The notes beneath the pieces are model-generated. The model saw only the letters and a program-made list of their open reading frames with translations, did no database searches and had not been told where the DNA came from. 49,871 nt of DNA from Actinomycetota bacterium. GTDB taxonomy: Bacteria > Actinomycetota > Acidimicrobiia > Spongiisociales > UBA4744. Shown piece by piece: positions 43,107 through 49,871 of this stretch. The position numbers and the translations under genes are program-made. Within the stretch, counting starts at the first letter, position 1. Each line of letters starts with the position of its first letter. The stretch lies in assembly GCA_013152275.1 (NCBI GenBank), contig JAADGS010000081.1, positions 1 through 49,871 of the forward strand, written 5' to 3'.

Positions 43107-44539
43107 AGCACATCGAATCGCATCTCTTCGTCATCATCGGAGCCACCGGGGACCTGACGAGCCGGAAACTGCTGCCGGCCCTCTACGCGATGGTTGCCGA
43201 CCGGGGACTCGGGGACCGCTGTCGGATTCTCGGTGTTGCCACATCTGAACTCACAGACGAGGCGTTTCGGGAAAGCACCAGAGATGCGCTTCGAGCTGCC
43301 GGCCACGACGATGAAGAGTTCGAAGCCTGGTCCGACAGGGCAGTGCACTACCAGTGCATCCGCCCAGGATATGACGCGCTCAGGGAGCGCATCGAAGCGC
43401 TGGAACAAGAGTATGGGATGCCCGGCAACCGGGTCTTCTATCTGGCGCTACCTCCTCGCGTATTCCCCACTGCGATCGAGGGCCTGGGCGATGCAGGTCT
43501 GGCCAAGAGTCCCGGCTGGACCCGTCTCGTGGTGGAAAAACCGTTCGGAAGGGATCTCGAGAGCGCCCGTGATCTCAACGAGCTGGTGCATGAGTACTTC
43601 GACGAATCGCAGGTGTACCGCATCGATCACTATCTCGGGAAAGAGACCGTCCAGAACCTGCTCGTCCTCCGTTTCGCCAACTCGCTGTTCGAGAGTTCCT
43701 GGAATCGGGACCGCGTGAAGTCCGTTCAGATCAGCGTCGCCGAGGAACTCGGTGTGGAACACAGAGCCGGGTACTACGAGCATGCCGGAGCGCTGCGGGA
43801 CATGGTTCAGAATCATCTCGCTCAGGTCATGACCTTGGTGGCCATGGAGCCGCCCGCTTCGCTGGAAGCAGACGCCATCCGTAACGAAAAAGTGAAGGTC
43901 CTCCAGTCGATTCGGCGCATCGACCCGGAGCAGGTCGTGGTGGGGCGTTACGGCCCGGGCGTATCCAACGGTTCTCCTGTCGTGGGCTACCTGGAGGAGG
44001 ATGGCGTCGCCGGCGACTCGACCACGGGCACATTCGTGGCGATGAGGATCGATATCGACAACTGGCGCTGGCAGGGCGTACCGTTCTACCTGCGCACCGG
44101 CAAGCGCCTGCCTCGCCAACTCACCCAGATCGCCATCGAGTTCCACGAACCGCCCGTGTGTCTGTTCGACCGTGAGGGGTTCTGTCAAGTCCACTCGAAT
44201 ACGCTCGTCATCACGCTGCAGCCTCACGAGGGATTCGAGCTGCTCTTCGATGTGAAGGCACCCGAAGAGCGCTTCCGGCTCATGACGCTGCCCCTGGACT
44301 TCTTCTACGAGGAGGCGTTCGGACCTCTGCCCGCAGCGTACACGACCCTGATCGTGGACCTCCTCTTGGGTGATCAGACGCTGTTCGTCCGGGCCGACGA
44401 AGTCGAGGAATCCTGGCGTCTGTTCACTCCTCTTCTTGCTCGAACCGAGGAACCGGCCCCTTATCCGGCAGGCTCGTGGGGTCCCGCAGCATCGGAACGG
44501 CTCCTCGCTCTTGACGGAAATGCCTGGGTGGTGCGCTGA
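43103..44539 (+). CDS. zwf: glucose-6-phosphate 1-dehydrogenase
   Basis: 478 residues. The NADP-binding GATGDLTSRKLLPALY is at 13-28, VEKPFGRDLESA is the coenzyme-proline segment, and RIDHYLGKETVQN holds the catalytic His and Lys. The enzyme makes 6-phosphogluconolactone and NADPH. GTG 43103 overlaps gnd by 4 nt. With gnd and pgi this gives the oxidative pentose phosphate branch; the lactonase is not seen. Confidence 0.95.
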   Translation: MKHIESHLFVIIGATGDLTSRKLLPALYAMVADRGLGDRCRILGVATSELTDEAFRESTRDALRAAGHDDEEFEAWSDRAVHYQCIRPGYDALRERIEALEQEYGMPGNRVFYLALPPRVFPTAIEGLGDAGLAKSPGWTRLVVEKPFGRDLESARDLNELVHEYFDESQVYRIDHYLGKETVQNLLVLRFANSLFESSWNRDRVKSVQISVAEELGVEHRAGYYEHAGALRDMVQNHLAQVMTLVAMEPPASLEADAIRNEKVKVLQSIRRIDPEQVVVGRYGPGVSNGSPVVGYLEEDGVAGDSTTGTFVAMRIDIDNWRWQGVPFYLRTGKRLPRQLTQIAIEFHEPPVCLFDREGFCQVHSNTLVITLQPHEGFELLFDVKAPEERFRLMTLPLDFFYEEAFGPLPAAYTTLIVDLLLGDQTLFVRADEVEESWRLFTPLLARTEEPAPYPAGSWGPAASERLLALDGNAWVVR

Positions 44540-44594
44540 GAACGGCCGCGTTGAATCTGGCCGAGCACTGCAATCGTCGATATGCAGCAGACGC

Positions 44595-45059
44595 CTACGA
44601 CAGCTCGGCTCTGATCGGTTTCACCAACGCGATGTAGTCCTCGGTCGCCATTCGGATCGTCTCGACGTGGTTTCCCGCGTTGAAGACCATCTCATCGGCC
44701 GTGAACCCCGTGTCCAGGTACACGGGCATGTCGTACAGGTTGCCGAACGGTGGCTCTGCTCCGCGTTCACAATCCGGGCACAGAGGGCTGAATTCGGCTT
44801 CCGTGGCGAGACGCACTTCTGCGCCGACCGCGGCGGCGACCTTGGACAATCGGACGTGCCGATTGGCCGAGAGTACGGCCATGATCGGTGACGATCCCGC
44901 CATCACGATCACCGTCTTGGCGAACTCGTCACCGGGGATGTGCTCGATGGCAGCGATCTCCTGTGCCGTGTACGCGGGACGGTGCCGTTCAACATCGAAT
45001 GCGACGCCGTTGTTGGTGAGGAAGTTTCGGACTCGTGCTGCAACTTTGGTCATGGGCAT
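44595..45059 (-). CDS. YbaK/EbsC-type aminoacyl-tRNA deacylase
   Basis: 154 residues. The fold of YbaK/ProX editing proteins is shown by GDEFAKTVIVMAGSSPIMAVL and the LATEAEF...CERGAEPPFG region with the GXXXP-type loop. Such proteins hydrolyse mischarged Cys- or Ala-tRNA-Pro. AAGGAGG precedes; both ATG 45059 and GTG 45062 are possible, with little effect. It stands alone. Confidence 0.85.
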   Translation of the reverse strand: MPMTKVAARVRNFLTNNGVAFDVERHRPAYTAQEIAAIEHIPGDEFAKTVIVMAGSSPIMAVLSANRHVRLSKVAAAVGAEVRLATEAEFSPLCPDCERGAEPPFGNLYDMPVYLDTGFTADEMVFNAGNHVETIRMATEDYIALVKPIRAELS

Positions 45060-45132
45060 CACCCTGTCCTCCTTCTTGTAGTACTACACGAGCCATCGAC
45101 TGATTTCCAGGGCCGTAGGTCCCGAAATTACC

Positions 45133-45162
45133 TTGACGAACGTTCGCTCGAGCAGATAGGGT
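45133..45162 (+). promoter_or_regulatory. putative whiB promoter
   Basis: TTGACG (45133-45138) and TAGGGT (45157-45162) are spaced by 18 nt. The transcript would have a leader of about 145 nt, and I see no other feature in it. Confidence 0.55.
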
Positions 45163-45312
45163 TGGGCCACGCCATCTGGGAGGTGTCATGCGGATGCGAA
45201 CCTCGACATACGGGCCGTCCAGGCCTGGTTCGTCGCGTCCGCGGCCACTCGTTCCCTGACCTCACAGTCCTTCCGAGCCGCCGGACGTTTCCGGAAGGCA
45301 AAGGAAGTACCC

Positions 45313-45615
45313 GTGAACGATATCTACCAGCGTGGGGCGTGTGTGGCGTCCGGCAAGCATGATCTGTTCTTCTCCGAGCGACCCGTCGACCTGGAACGCG
45401 CCCAGGCGGTCTGCGTCCGCTGCCCGGTCCGGCTGACCTGTCTGCAATCCGCCCTCGAAGAAGAGGTCGAGTGGGGCGTCTGGGGAGGGGTGATCTTCTG
45501 GGAAGGCCATCCGTACTACCGGCGCAGGGGCAGGGGTCGTCCACGGCGAGAAGACAAGGACAGGCCGCTCACGGCGGACATCCGCGAGTTGTGGGAACTC
45601 GTTTCGTCCGCATGA
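45313..45615 (+). CDS. WhiB-family Fe-S transcription regulator
   Basis: 100 residues. Cys10, Cys34, Cys37 and Cys43 are the four [4Fe-4S] ligands, in CVRCPVRLTC for the last three, and GVWGG at about 55-59 is the turn that contacts the principal sigma factor. A basic C-terminus (RRRGRGRPRRE) would contact DNA. The family is confined to Actinobacteria and their phages. Which paralogue this is cannot be told. It starts at GTG 45313. Confidence 0.93.
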   Translation: MNDIYQRGACVASGKHDLFFSERPVDLERAQAVCVRCPVRLTCLQSALEEEVEWGVWGGVIFWEGHPYYRRRGRGRPRREDKDRPLTADIRELWELVSSA

Positions 45616-45630
45616 GCCGTTGAGCATTCG

Positions 45631-45647
45631 ACGGGCCCGGGACCCGT
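45631..45647 (+). terminator. weak hairpin after whiB
   Basis: ACGGG and CCCGT pair around 7 nt, 16 nt beyond the stop codon. The rest of the 226-bp gap to 45841 holds no gene I recognise. Confidence 0.35.
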
Positions 45648-45841
45648 GTCCTGGGAGTCGACTGAGCGGTACTTGGCACGCACTCCCTCGTACCCCGGCG
45701 GTAGGGCCGCCGCGTTCTCGATGGACCACGTGGGAGGGAAGGCCTGCATTCGGCCTCTACGTCCATCTCACGGTCTCTGGTCGACCTGAGGTTGCGATAG
45801 GAGATACGAACTACGTGGTACCCGTATCGCTCGGCAGACTT

Positions 45842-46189
45842 CTAGTCGCTCTTCGGCCCCGCGCCGAAAACGGTGGTGTGCCCTTCCCGGCTCGCTGCGT
45901 AGTACACGGAGTAGCGGCGCGACGACATCGTGCTGTCGCAGCACGACAGGACGTCTGCCATCAACCGGTTCGGGAGGCTCGATACCGCGAACCGTTGCGC
46001 GTGCTCTTCGTCTTCGAAGCGAGTCAGCACGAGCACTCGCGAAGGCTTGTCGGCATCCACGAGCACCTGATGCTCGAGGGGCCCATCCGGGTCCGAGAGC
46101 GCGGCGCGTTCCCACCGCTGCACGGCACTGGTGAATGGTCCCATTGCTCCGGGGAGGATATGAAACTCCGCTACGTGCATGTACTGCAT
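45842..46189 (-). CDS. antibiotic biosynthesis monooxygenase-like (ABM) protein
   Basis: 115 residues of dimeric alpha-beta barrel type: MHVAEFHILPGAMGPFTSAVQ at the start, then VLVDADKPSRVLVLTRFEDEEHAQRFA. Such small proteins are quinone- or heme-related monooxygenases or have unknown roles. No operon partner is present. Confidence 0.65.
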   Translation of the reverse strand: MQYMHVAEFHILPGAMGPFTSAVQRWERAALSDPDGPLEHQVLVDADKPSRVLVLTRFEDEEHAQRFAVSSLPNRLMADVLSCCDSTMSSRRYSVYYAASREGHTTVFGAGPKSD

Positions 46190-46266
46190 GCAATGAAAGC
46201 TAGTACCGTTCTCGGAACAGCGCCGTTTCGGTCAGGGCACCGACTGCCGGCCGACTCTCGCAGCGA

Positions 46267-47202
46267 CTACGGGGTGAGCATTCGACGGAGCCCGGTCGGA
46301 TTGGCCGGGTGGCGCAGTTTCATCAGCGCTTTCGCTTCGATCTGACGAATGCGCTCTCTGGTCAGATCGAAACATCTGCCGACCTCGTCGAGGGTGTGGG
46401 GAATACCATCTTCCAGGCCGTACCGCATCGACAAGATGATCCGCTCGCGTTCTTGGAGTCTGCCGAGGACCACGGCAAGGTCCTGTCTGCGCATCTCGAG
46501 GGCAACGAGTTCGAACGGTGCCGTGGCGTTGGTGTCTTCGATGAAATCTCCGAGAATGGCCTCGTCCTCTCCGACGGGTTCGAAGATGGAGACGGGCTCG
46601 GGGGCAACCCTCATCGCCTCGATCACCTTACGGACTTCGAGTCCGGAGTGGTTCGCGATCTCATCGGGGGTAGGAGCCTGTCCCAGGCGTTTCGTGAGGT
46701 GGTTCTCCGCATGGCGGACCTGGGAGATGGTGTCCATCATGTGGACGGGCACCCGGATCGTGCGGCCCTTGTCGGCGATGGCCCTGGTGATCGCCTGTCG
46801 TATCCACCAGGTCGCATACGTCGAGAACTTGAATCCTTTGCGATAGTCGAATTTCTCGACAGCATGGATCAACCCGAGGTTGCCTTCCTGGATGAGGTCG
46901 AGAAGCCCCAGGGCCGTGTTCGTGTAGCGCTTCGCTATGGAGACGACCAATCGAAGATTGGAGCTGATGAACCGCTTGCGCGCCTGTTCTCCTTGCTGAA
47001 CGAGTGCGGTGGTCTTCTCGCGGTCGTGGTCGGAGAGGCCGTTTTCGAGGGTTTTCGCGGCCTCTCTGCCCGACTCCATCGTCATGGCGAGATCGACCTC
47101 TTCTTGTGCGGTGAGCAGAGGGTAGGTGCCGATCTCGTCGAGGTATCGACGGATCGTGTCTTCGTGACCATCCCGGTTGGCGAGGCGGTTGCTGCCTGCC
47201 AC
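46267..47202 (-). CDS. RNA polymerase sigma factor, sigma-70 group 1/2
   Basis: 311 residues. Region 1.2 is [16 protein letters not shown]; region 2 with the core-binding and -10 helices is [20 protein letters not shown] to [17 protein letters not shown]; region 3 follows; region 4.2 is [24 protein letters not shown] 47202 is chosen because GAGGAGG lies 5-6 nt upstream. The short N-terminus (no region 1.1) suggests a HrdB/SigB-like group 2 factor rather than the main sigma A, but either is possible. Confidence 0.9.
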   Translation of the reverse strand: MAGSNRLANRDGHEDTIRRYLDEIGTYPLLTAQEEVDLAMTMESGREAAKTLENGLSDHDREKTTALVQQGEQARKRFISSNLRLVVSIAKRYTNTALGLLDLIQEGNLGLIHAVEKFDYRKGFKFSTYATWWIRQAITRAIADKGRTIRVPVHMMDTISQVRHAENHLTKRLGQAPTPDEIANHSGLEVRKVIEAMRVAPEPVSIFEPVGEDEAILGDFIEDTNATAPFELVALEMRRQDLAVVLGRLQERERIILSMRYGLEDGIPHTLDEVGRCFDLTRERIRQIEAKALMKLRHPANPTGLRRMLTP

Positions 47203-47297
47203 GTGTGCCTCCTCGGTGCGACGTGCCGGCACCTGAGTGTTTGTGCTCTGGCGTACTTTATAGATCGTCGGCCGCGAGAGGCCCGAGCTTGAATTGG

Positions 47298-47371
47298 TGG
47301 GCGCTGACGGGTTTGAACCGCCGACCCCCTCGGTGTAAACGAGGTGCTCTGCCAGACTGAGCTAAGCGCCC
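47298..47371 (-). tRNA. tRNA-Val (anticodon TAC)
   Basis: 74 nt folding into the cloverleaf: acceptor GGGCGC with GCGCCC, the D-arm AGCTCAGTCTGGCAGAGC, anticodon arm CCTCG-TTTACAC-CGAGG with TAC at positions 34-36, and T-arm GCGGTTCAAACCCGT. The discriminator base is A; CCA is not encoded. Confidence 0.95.
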
Positions 47372-47435
47372 GGGTTGACGGAGACTAGTGCAAGATCGAC
47401 GATGGCGAGGCGCCTTCGGGCGCTGCCAGGCTTGT

Positions 47436-47441
47436 TACCAT
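47436..47441 (+). promoter_or_regulatory. TACCAT, putative -10 box of a leaderless mRNA
   Basis: Ends 8 nt before ATG 47450, with no ribosome site between. Confidence 0.4.
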
Positions 47442-47449
47442 CTCCACTC

Positions 47450-48172
47450 ATGGGAGCCATGAGCGAATTCCAGAGTCTGGCCGATCTGTTGGAGCTTCAG
47501 CGGGTCGATTCTGAAATCGATCGTCTTCTGGAGCAGCGTGCGTCTTTGCCTGAACTGGAGCGCTACAGGAGCGCACATCTCGAGACGGAAGAGATCCGAA
47601 CGGAGCTGTCCGAGAAGGAAACCGTCTTTCGTGAGCTCAGCCTCGATCTCGACCGAACCTACGGCGAGCTCGAGATGGCGGAGACGAAGGTGGGTCAGCA
47701 GGAACGGCGCCTGTACGCCGGAGGCATGAGCGCAAAAGAGACCGAGAACATGCGACTCGATGTGGAGAGTCTGCGAAACCGGGTACGCGAGACCGAGGAC
47801 AGGGTTCTCGAACTCCTCGAACTCAAAGAGACGCTCGAGAAGGAAGTTGCGGTCATCCGCGATGAGCTCGCTGCAGCAGAGGCAGAGGAGCAGCACCTGA
47901 GCGGGATCATCAAGGAAGCTTGGAAGGGCATAGACGCAGCACTGGCGGTGCGAGAAGAAAGAAAAGTGGCCGCGATCACCTTGATCCCCCCGGACCTGTT
48001 GGAACTCTATGAGCAGCTACGTGGGCGAAAGGAGGGCGTGGCCGTGGGACGCCTCGATGAGACCGGAGTGTGTGGTGGGTGTCATCTCAAGCTCTCGGCG
48101 GCCGAGCGGCGGCAAGCGCTTGCCGAGGACCCGCCGCGCTGCATCCATTGCCGTCGTATCCTCGTGCCGTAG
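47450..48172 (+). CDS. coiled-coil zinc-ribbon protein (CT398/DUF164 type)
   Basis: 240 residues. Residues about 15-170 form a long coiled coil rich in Glu, Leu and Arg; the C-terminus has a zinc ribbon, with Cys pairs in VCGGCH and CIHCRRIL. Proteins of this group are widespread in Actinobacteria and often next to RNase H or Nif3-like genes; their role is not settled, with suggested links to flagella or nucleic acids. Start ATG 47450 follows a TANNNT box at 8 nt. Confidence 0.85.
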   Translation: MGAMSEFQSLADLLELQRVDSEIDRLLEQRASLPELERYRSAHLETEEIRTELSEKETVFRELSLDLDRTYGELEMAETKVGQQERRLYAGGMSAKETENMRLDVESLRNRVRETEDRVLELLELKETLEKEVAVIRDELAAAEAEEQHLSGIIKEAWKGIDAALAVREERKVAAITLIPPDLLELYEQLRGRKEGVAVGRLDETGVCGGCHLKLSAAERRQALAEDPPRCIHCRRILVP

Positions 48173-48264
48173 GCAGATCGTTTTCCTCGCCGTAGCTACG
48201 TATTTCGCACTTCGTATCGGGGCGCAGCATCGACGCAAGACTGCGGGGCGGGCGGGGCGGCCTC

Positions 48265-49023
48265 TCAGCTCTTCCTGAACAACTGCATGCCTGCGGCGAC
48301 GACGAGGAGTCCCGAGAAGAGCAACTGGAGCGTCGGGCCGGCGAGACTGAACGCCAGGAGCGCACCGAGCAACACGCCGACAATGCTGCCGGCACCGAGG
48401 ACGAGAGCGATCGGGATGTCCACTCGGTGGGCTCGGTAATGGACGATGGCAGCCGATGCTGCAGTCGGAACGATGGCCACCAGCGACGTTCCTTGTGCGA
48501 TGTGCTGCTCGAGGCCGAAGACGAGGGCAAGGATCGGCACGTAGACGAGTCCTCCTCCGAGGCCGAGCATCGACATCAAGGCGCCTGTTGCCATGCCGAG
48601 GAACACGATCGCGATCATGGTTCCGACGGTGTCTTCGACACGTTCGAGGCCGGCGACCGTTCCGAGTCCGCCGAGCGCGAGCCTGATCGCTGCGATGACG
48701 GCGACCAGCACGAACAGTGCCTTGAGCCATTTCGACGGCACCTTGCCCATGACCGTTGCGCCGGCGAACGCTCCGAGAATCGCTCCGGCGGCAAGGAGCC
48801 CACCTGAACGCAGATCCGCCGCTCCTCCATCGAAGAAGAGAATCGCTCCCGTGCCGGCCGTCACGACGACCGCAGCGGACGATGTCGCGTGGGCGCGGTG
48901 TTGCTCGAAGCCAAGGACGAGGACGAGGCCAGGGACAAAGATGAGACCTCCGCCGATGCCGAACAGCCCGCTGGCAACTCCTGCCATGATTCCGATGAGG
49001 GCTGCCGTGAGGGTTTGCGACAT
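48265..49023 (-). CDS. TauE/SafE-family sulfite exporter-like permease
   Basis: 252 residues with about eight hydrophobic helices in two related halves, each with a Gly-rich motif: GVASGLFGIGGGLIFVPGLVL near residue 15 and GMATGALMSMLGLGGGLVYV near 150. The family exports sulfite, sulfoacetate or similar anions, and many members are uncharacterised. ATG 49023 starts directly at the membrane segment and follows a TACACT box. Confidence 0.88.
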   Translation of the reverse strand: MSQTLTAALIGIMAGVASGLFGIGGGLIFVPGLVLVLGFEQHRAHATSSAAVVVTAGTGAILFFDGGAADLRSGGLLAAGAILGAFAGATVMGKVPSKWLKALFVLVAVIAAIRLALGGLGTVAGLERVEDTVGTMIAIVFLGMATGALMSMLGLGGGLVYVPILALVFGLEQHIAQGTSLVAIVPTAASAAIVHYRAHRVDIPIALVLGAGSIVGVLLGALLAFSLAGPTLQLLFSGLLVVAAGMQLFRKS

Positions 49024-49032
49024 GGTTCATTG

Positions 49033-49038
49033 AGTGTA
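49033..49038 (-). promoter_or_regulatory. TACACT, putative -10 box for the permease gene
   Basis: Minus-strand hexamer ending 9 nt before ATG 49023, facing the -10 box of the divergent lipoprotein gene at 49050-49055. Confidence 0.4.
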
Positions 49039-49049
49039 GAAGCCCGCGC

Positions 49050-49055
49050 TATCGT
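49050..49055 (+). promoter_or_regulatory. TATCGT, putative -10 box of a leaderless mRNA
   Basis: Ends 7 nt before ATG 49063 of the lipoprotein gene. Confidence 0.4.
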
Positions 49056-49062
49056 CACCCTG

Positions 49063-49758
49063 ATGTCGCGTCTCCTTGCCCTTGTCGTCGTGGCAACACT
49101 CGTGGTTGGCTGTTCGGCGCCGTCCGGGGAGTCGACGACAACGACCACTACCACGGTGCTCGGTGCCGAGACGCCCGACGGTGCGCTACGCGATCTCTTG
49201 TCCGCCATCGGCGACGGCGATCTCGCCAGGGCGAGTGAGCTGACGGACGATGAGCAGGTAGCTCTTCTCATCGCCTTGGACGGAGCCACGTTGTCCGAGG
49301 CGACGGGCATGATCGAGGACGGGATTCCGGAAGCATCCCTGGCCGCTTTCTGGACATCGTTCCAGGACACGTACGGACGGAACGTTCGGGAAGGACTCGG
49401 TGACATGTTGGTGGCTGCGGGGCCGAGGGTGACCATAGATGGCGTGGAGTTCGCCAATGTGGAAGTGGCTCTGCGAAAGGACAGCGGGCTGGCTCGCTGG
49501 ATCGCCTACCGGGACGAGAACGGTCGGTGGAGAATAGATCTCTTTGCCACGTTCGGTCCGACCGTGGCTCTACCCATGCGTCTGTGGCTTACGAGGCAGC
49601 CTGATGATCCAGACATTCGCGTCGTGAGGGGCGCGATCGCGGCTCAAAGGCCAAGCCTTCTTGCCGCGCTCCAGCAGCAACCTCTCGGACCGATCTCCCC
49701 GGGCGTGGCCGAGCAGATCAGGGGGCTACTGGGTGATGTGGGGGCAGCGACCCCTTGA
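49063..49758 (+). CDS. secreted lipoprotein, unknown function
   Basis: 231 residues. The signal peptide ends with the lipobox VVGC, so Cys17 would be lipidated. A Thr-rich spacer (about residues 25-32) follows, then a domain beginning TPDGALRDLLSAIGDGDLARA, like DUF4878/lumazine-binding-like folds that ride on lipoproteins. The family is not recognised. ATG 49063 is chosen over the upstream open frame because the signal peptide starts there. Confidence 0.75.
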   Translation: MSRLLALVVVATLVVGCSAPSGESTTTTTTTVLGAETPDGALRDLLSAIGDGDLARASELTDDEQVALLIALDGATLSEATGMIEDGIPEASLAAFWTSFQDTYGRNVREGLGDMLVAAGPRVTIDGVEFANVEVALRKDSGLARWIAYRDENGRWRIDLFATFGPTVALPMRLWLTRQPDDPDIRVVRGAIAAQRPSLLAALQQQPLGPISPGVAEQIRGLLGDVGAATP

Positions 49759-49760
49759 AA

Positions 49761-49817
49761 CTTTGAACCCAGGGCTCAGGGGGGTCGCCACGACCCCCCT
49801 GAGCCCTGGGTTCAAAG
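49761..49817. repeat. 57-bp dispersed palindrome, family A, copy 2
   Basis: The arms begin CTTTGAACCCAGGGCTCAGG and close with its complement, pairing 26 bp perfectly around the 5-nt centre GCCAC. It starts 3 nt after the lipoprotein stop and is likely to terminate that gene. Its 49-bp core matches 33114-33162, with the centre in the opposite orientation. Confidence 0.88.
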
Positions 49818-49871
49818 GAGGCGAGGCGTGAAGGCGCCGTGAGCGATCCGGGCGGGCTACGCGAGATACTC

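Noticed and set aside
1-49871. CRISPR array or prophage
   Set aside because: No regularly spaced repeats and no phage structural, integrase or lysis genes were seen.

Overview
The window is high-GC DNA from a bacterium that is most likely an actinomycete-phylum member (Actinomycetota). Evidence: a WhiB-family Fe-S regulator gene, a homodimeric AceE-type pyruvate dehydrogenase, strong GC bias in third codon positions, and many genes whose start codon sits 6-9 nt after a TANNNT box with no Shine-Dalgarno (leaderless mRNA style). I cannot place it below phylum from sequence alone. It is an unusual member: it carries six genes for multiheme c-type cytochromes (52 CXXCH motifs in about 13 kb) and a selenocysteine formate dehydrogenase.

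Layout. 1-4.96 kb: an IS1182-like insertion sequence with a nonsense-mutated transposase, a two-gene ABC-2 exporter, and a decayed methyltransferase gene split by a 228-bp element with inverted terminal repeats. 4.96-17.7 kb: the respiratory region. On the minus strand an Rrf2-type Fe-S regulator heads a tightly packed run: three membrane-anchored multiheme cytochromes, a SurA/PpiC-type chaperone, a TPR protein, an NHL beta-propeller, then (after a gap with its own promoter) a Rieske protein, a cytochrome b6 and a subunit IV fused to seven class I cytochrome c motifs. Beside it lie an 11-heme secreted cytochrome and a divergent, frameshifted hexaheme cytochrome.

17.8-34.4 kb: mostly single genes of general metabolism (aldehyde dehydrogenase, GT4 glycosyltransferase, Maf, GMC oxidoreductase, acyl-CoA ligase, CcmI/CcmH-like cytochrome c maturation proteins, P-loop protein, flavin-binding protein, aceE, amine/amino-acid oxidase, threonine dehydratase, class V aminotransferase). 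34.5-39.9 kb: the formate dehydrogenase cluster. The catalytic subunit has an in-frame TGA at the selenocysteine site followed by a bacterial SECIS-like hairpin. Its N-terminal [4Fe-4S] domain is missing and is instead the C-terminus of the third gene of the operon, so the catalytic subunit appears split and permuted around the NuoE-NuoF fusion subunit; fdhD follows. 40-44.5 kb: pgi, HAD hydrolase, gnd, zwf (oxidative pentose phosphate operon). 44.6-49.9 kb: YbaK, WhiB, a monooxygenase-like protein, a principal-type sigma factor, tRNA-Val, a coiled-coil zinc-ribbon protein, a TauE/SafE permease and a lipoprotein.

How it may work together (inference): formate oxidation and carbon catabolism would feed reduced carriers into the quinone pool; the Rieske/b6/heptaheme complex would oxidise quinol; and the anchored and secreted multiheme cytochromes would carry electrons outward, with CcmH/CcmI supporting heme attachment. 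Two families of short dispersed palindromes sit on or next to stop codons in the second half of the window.
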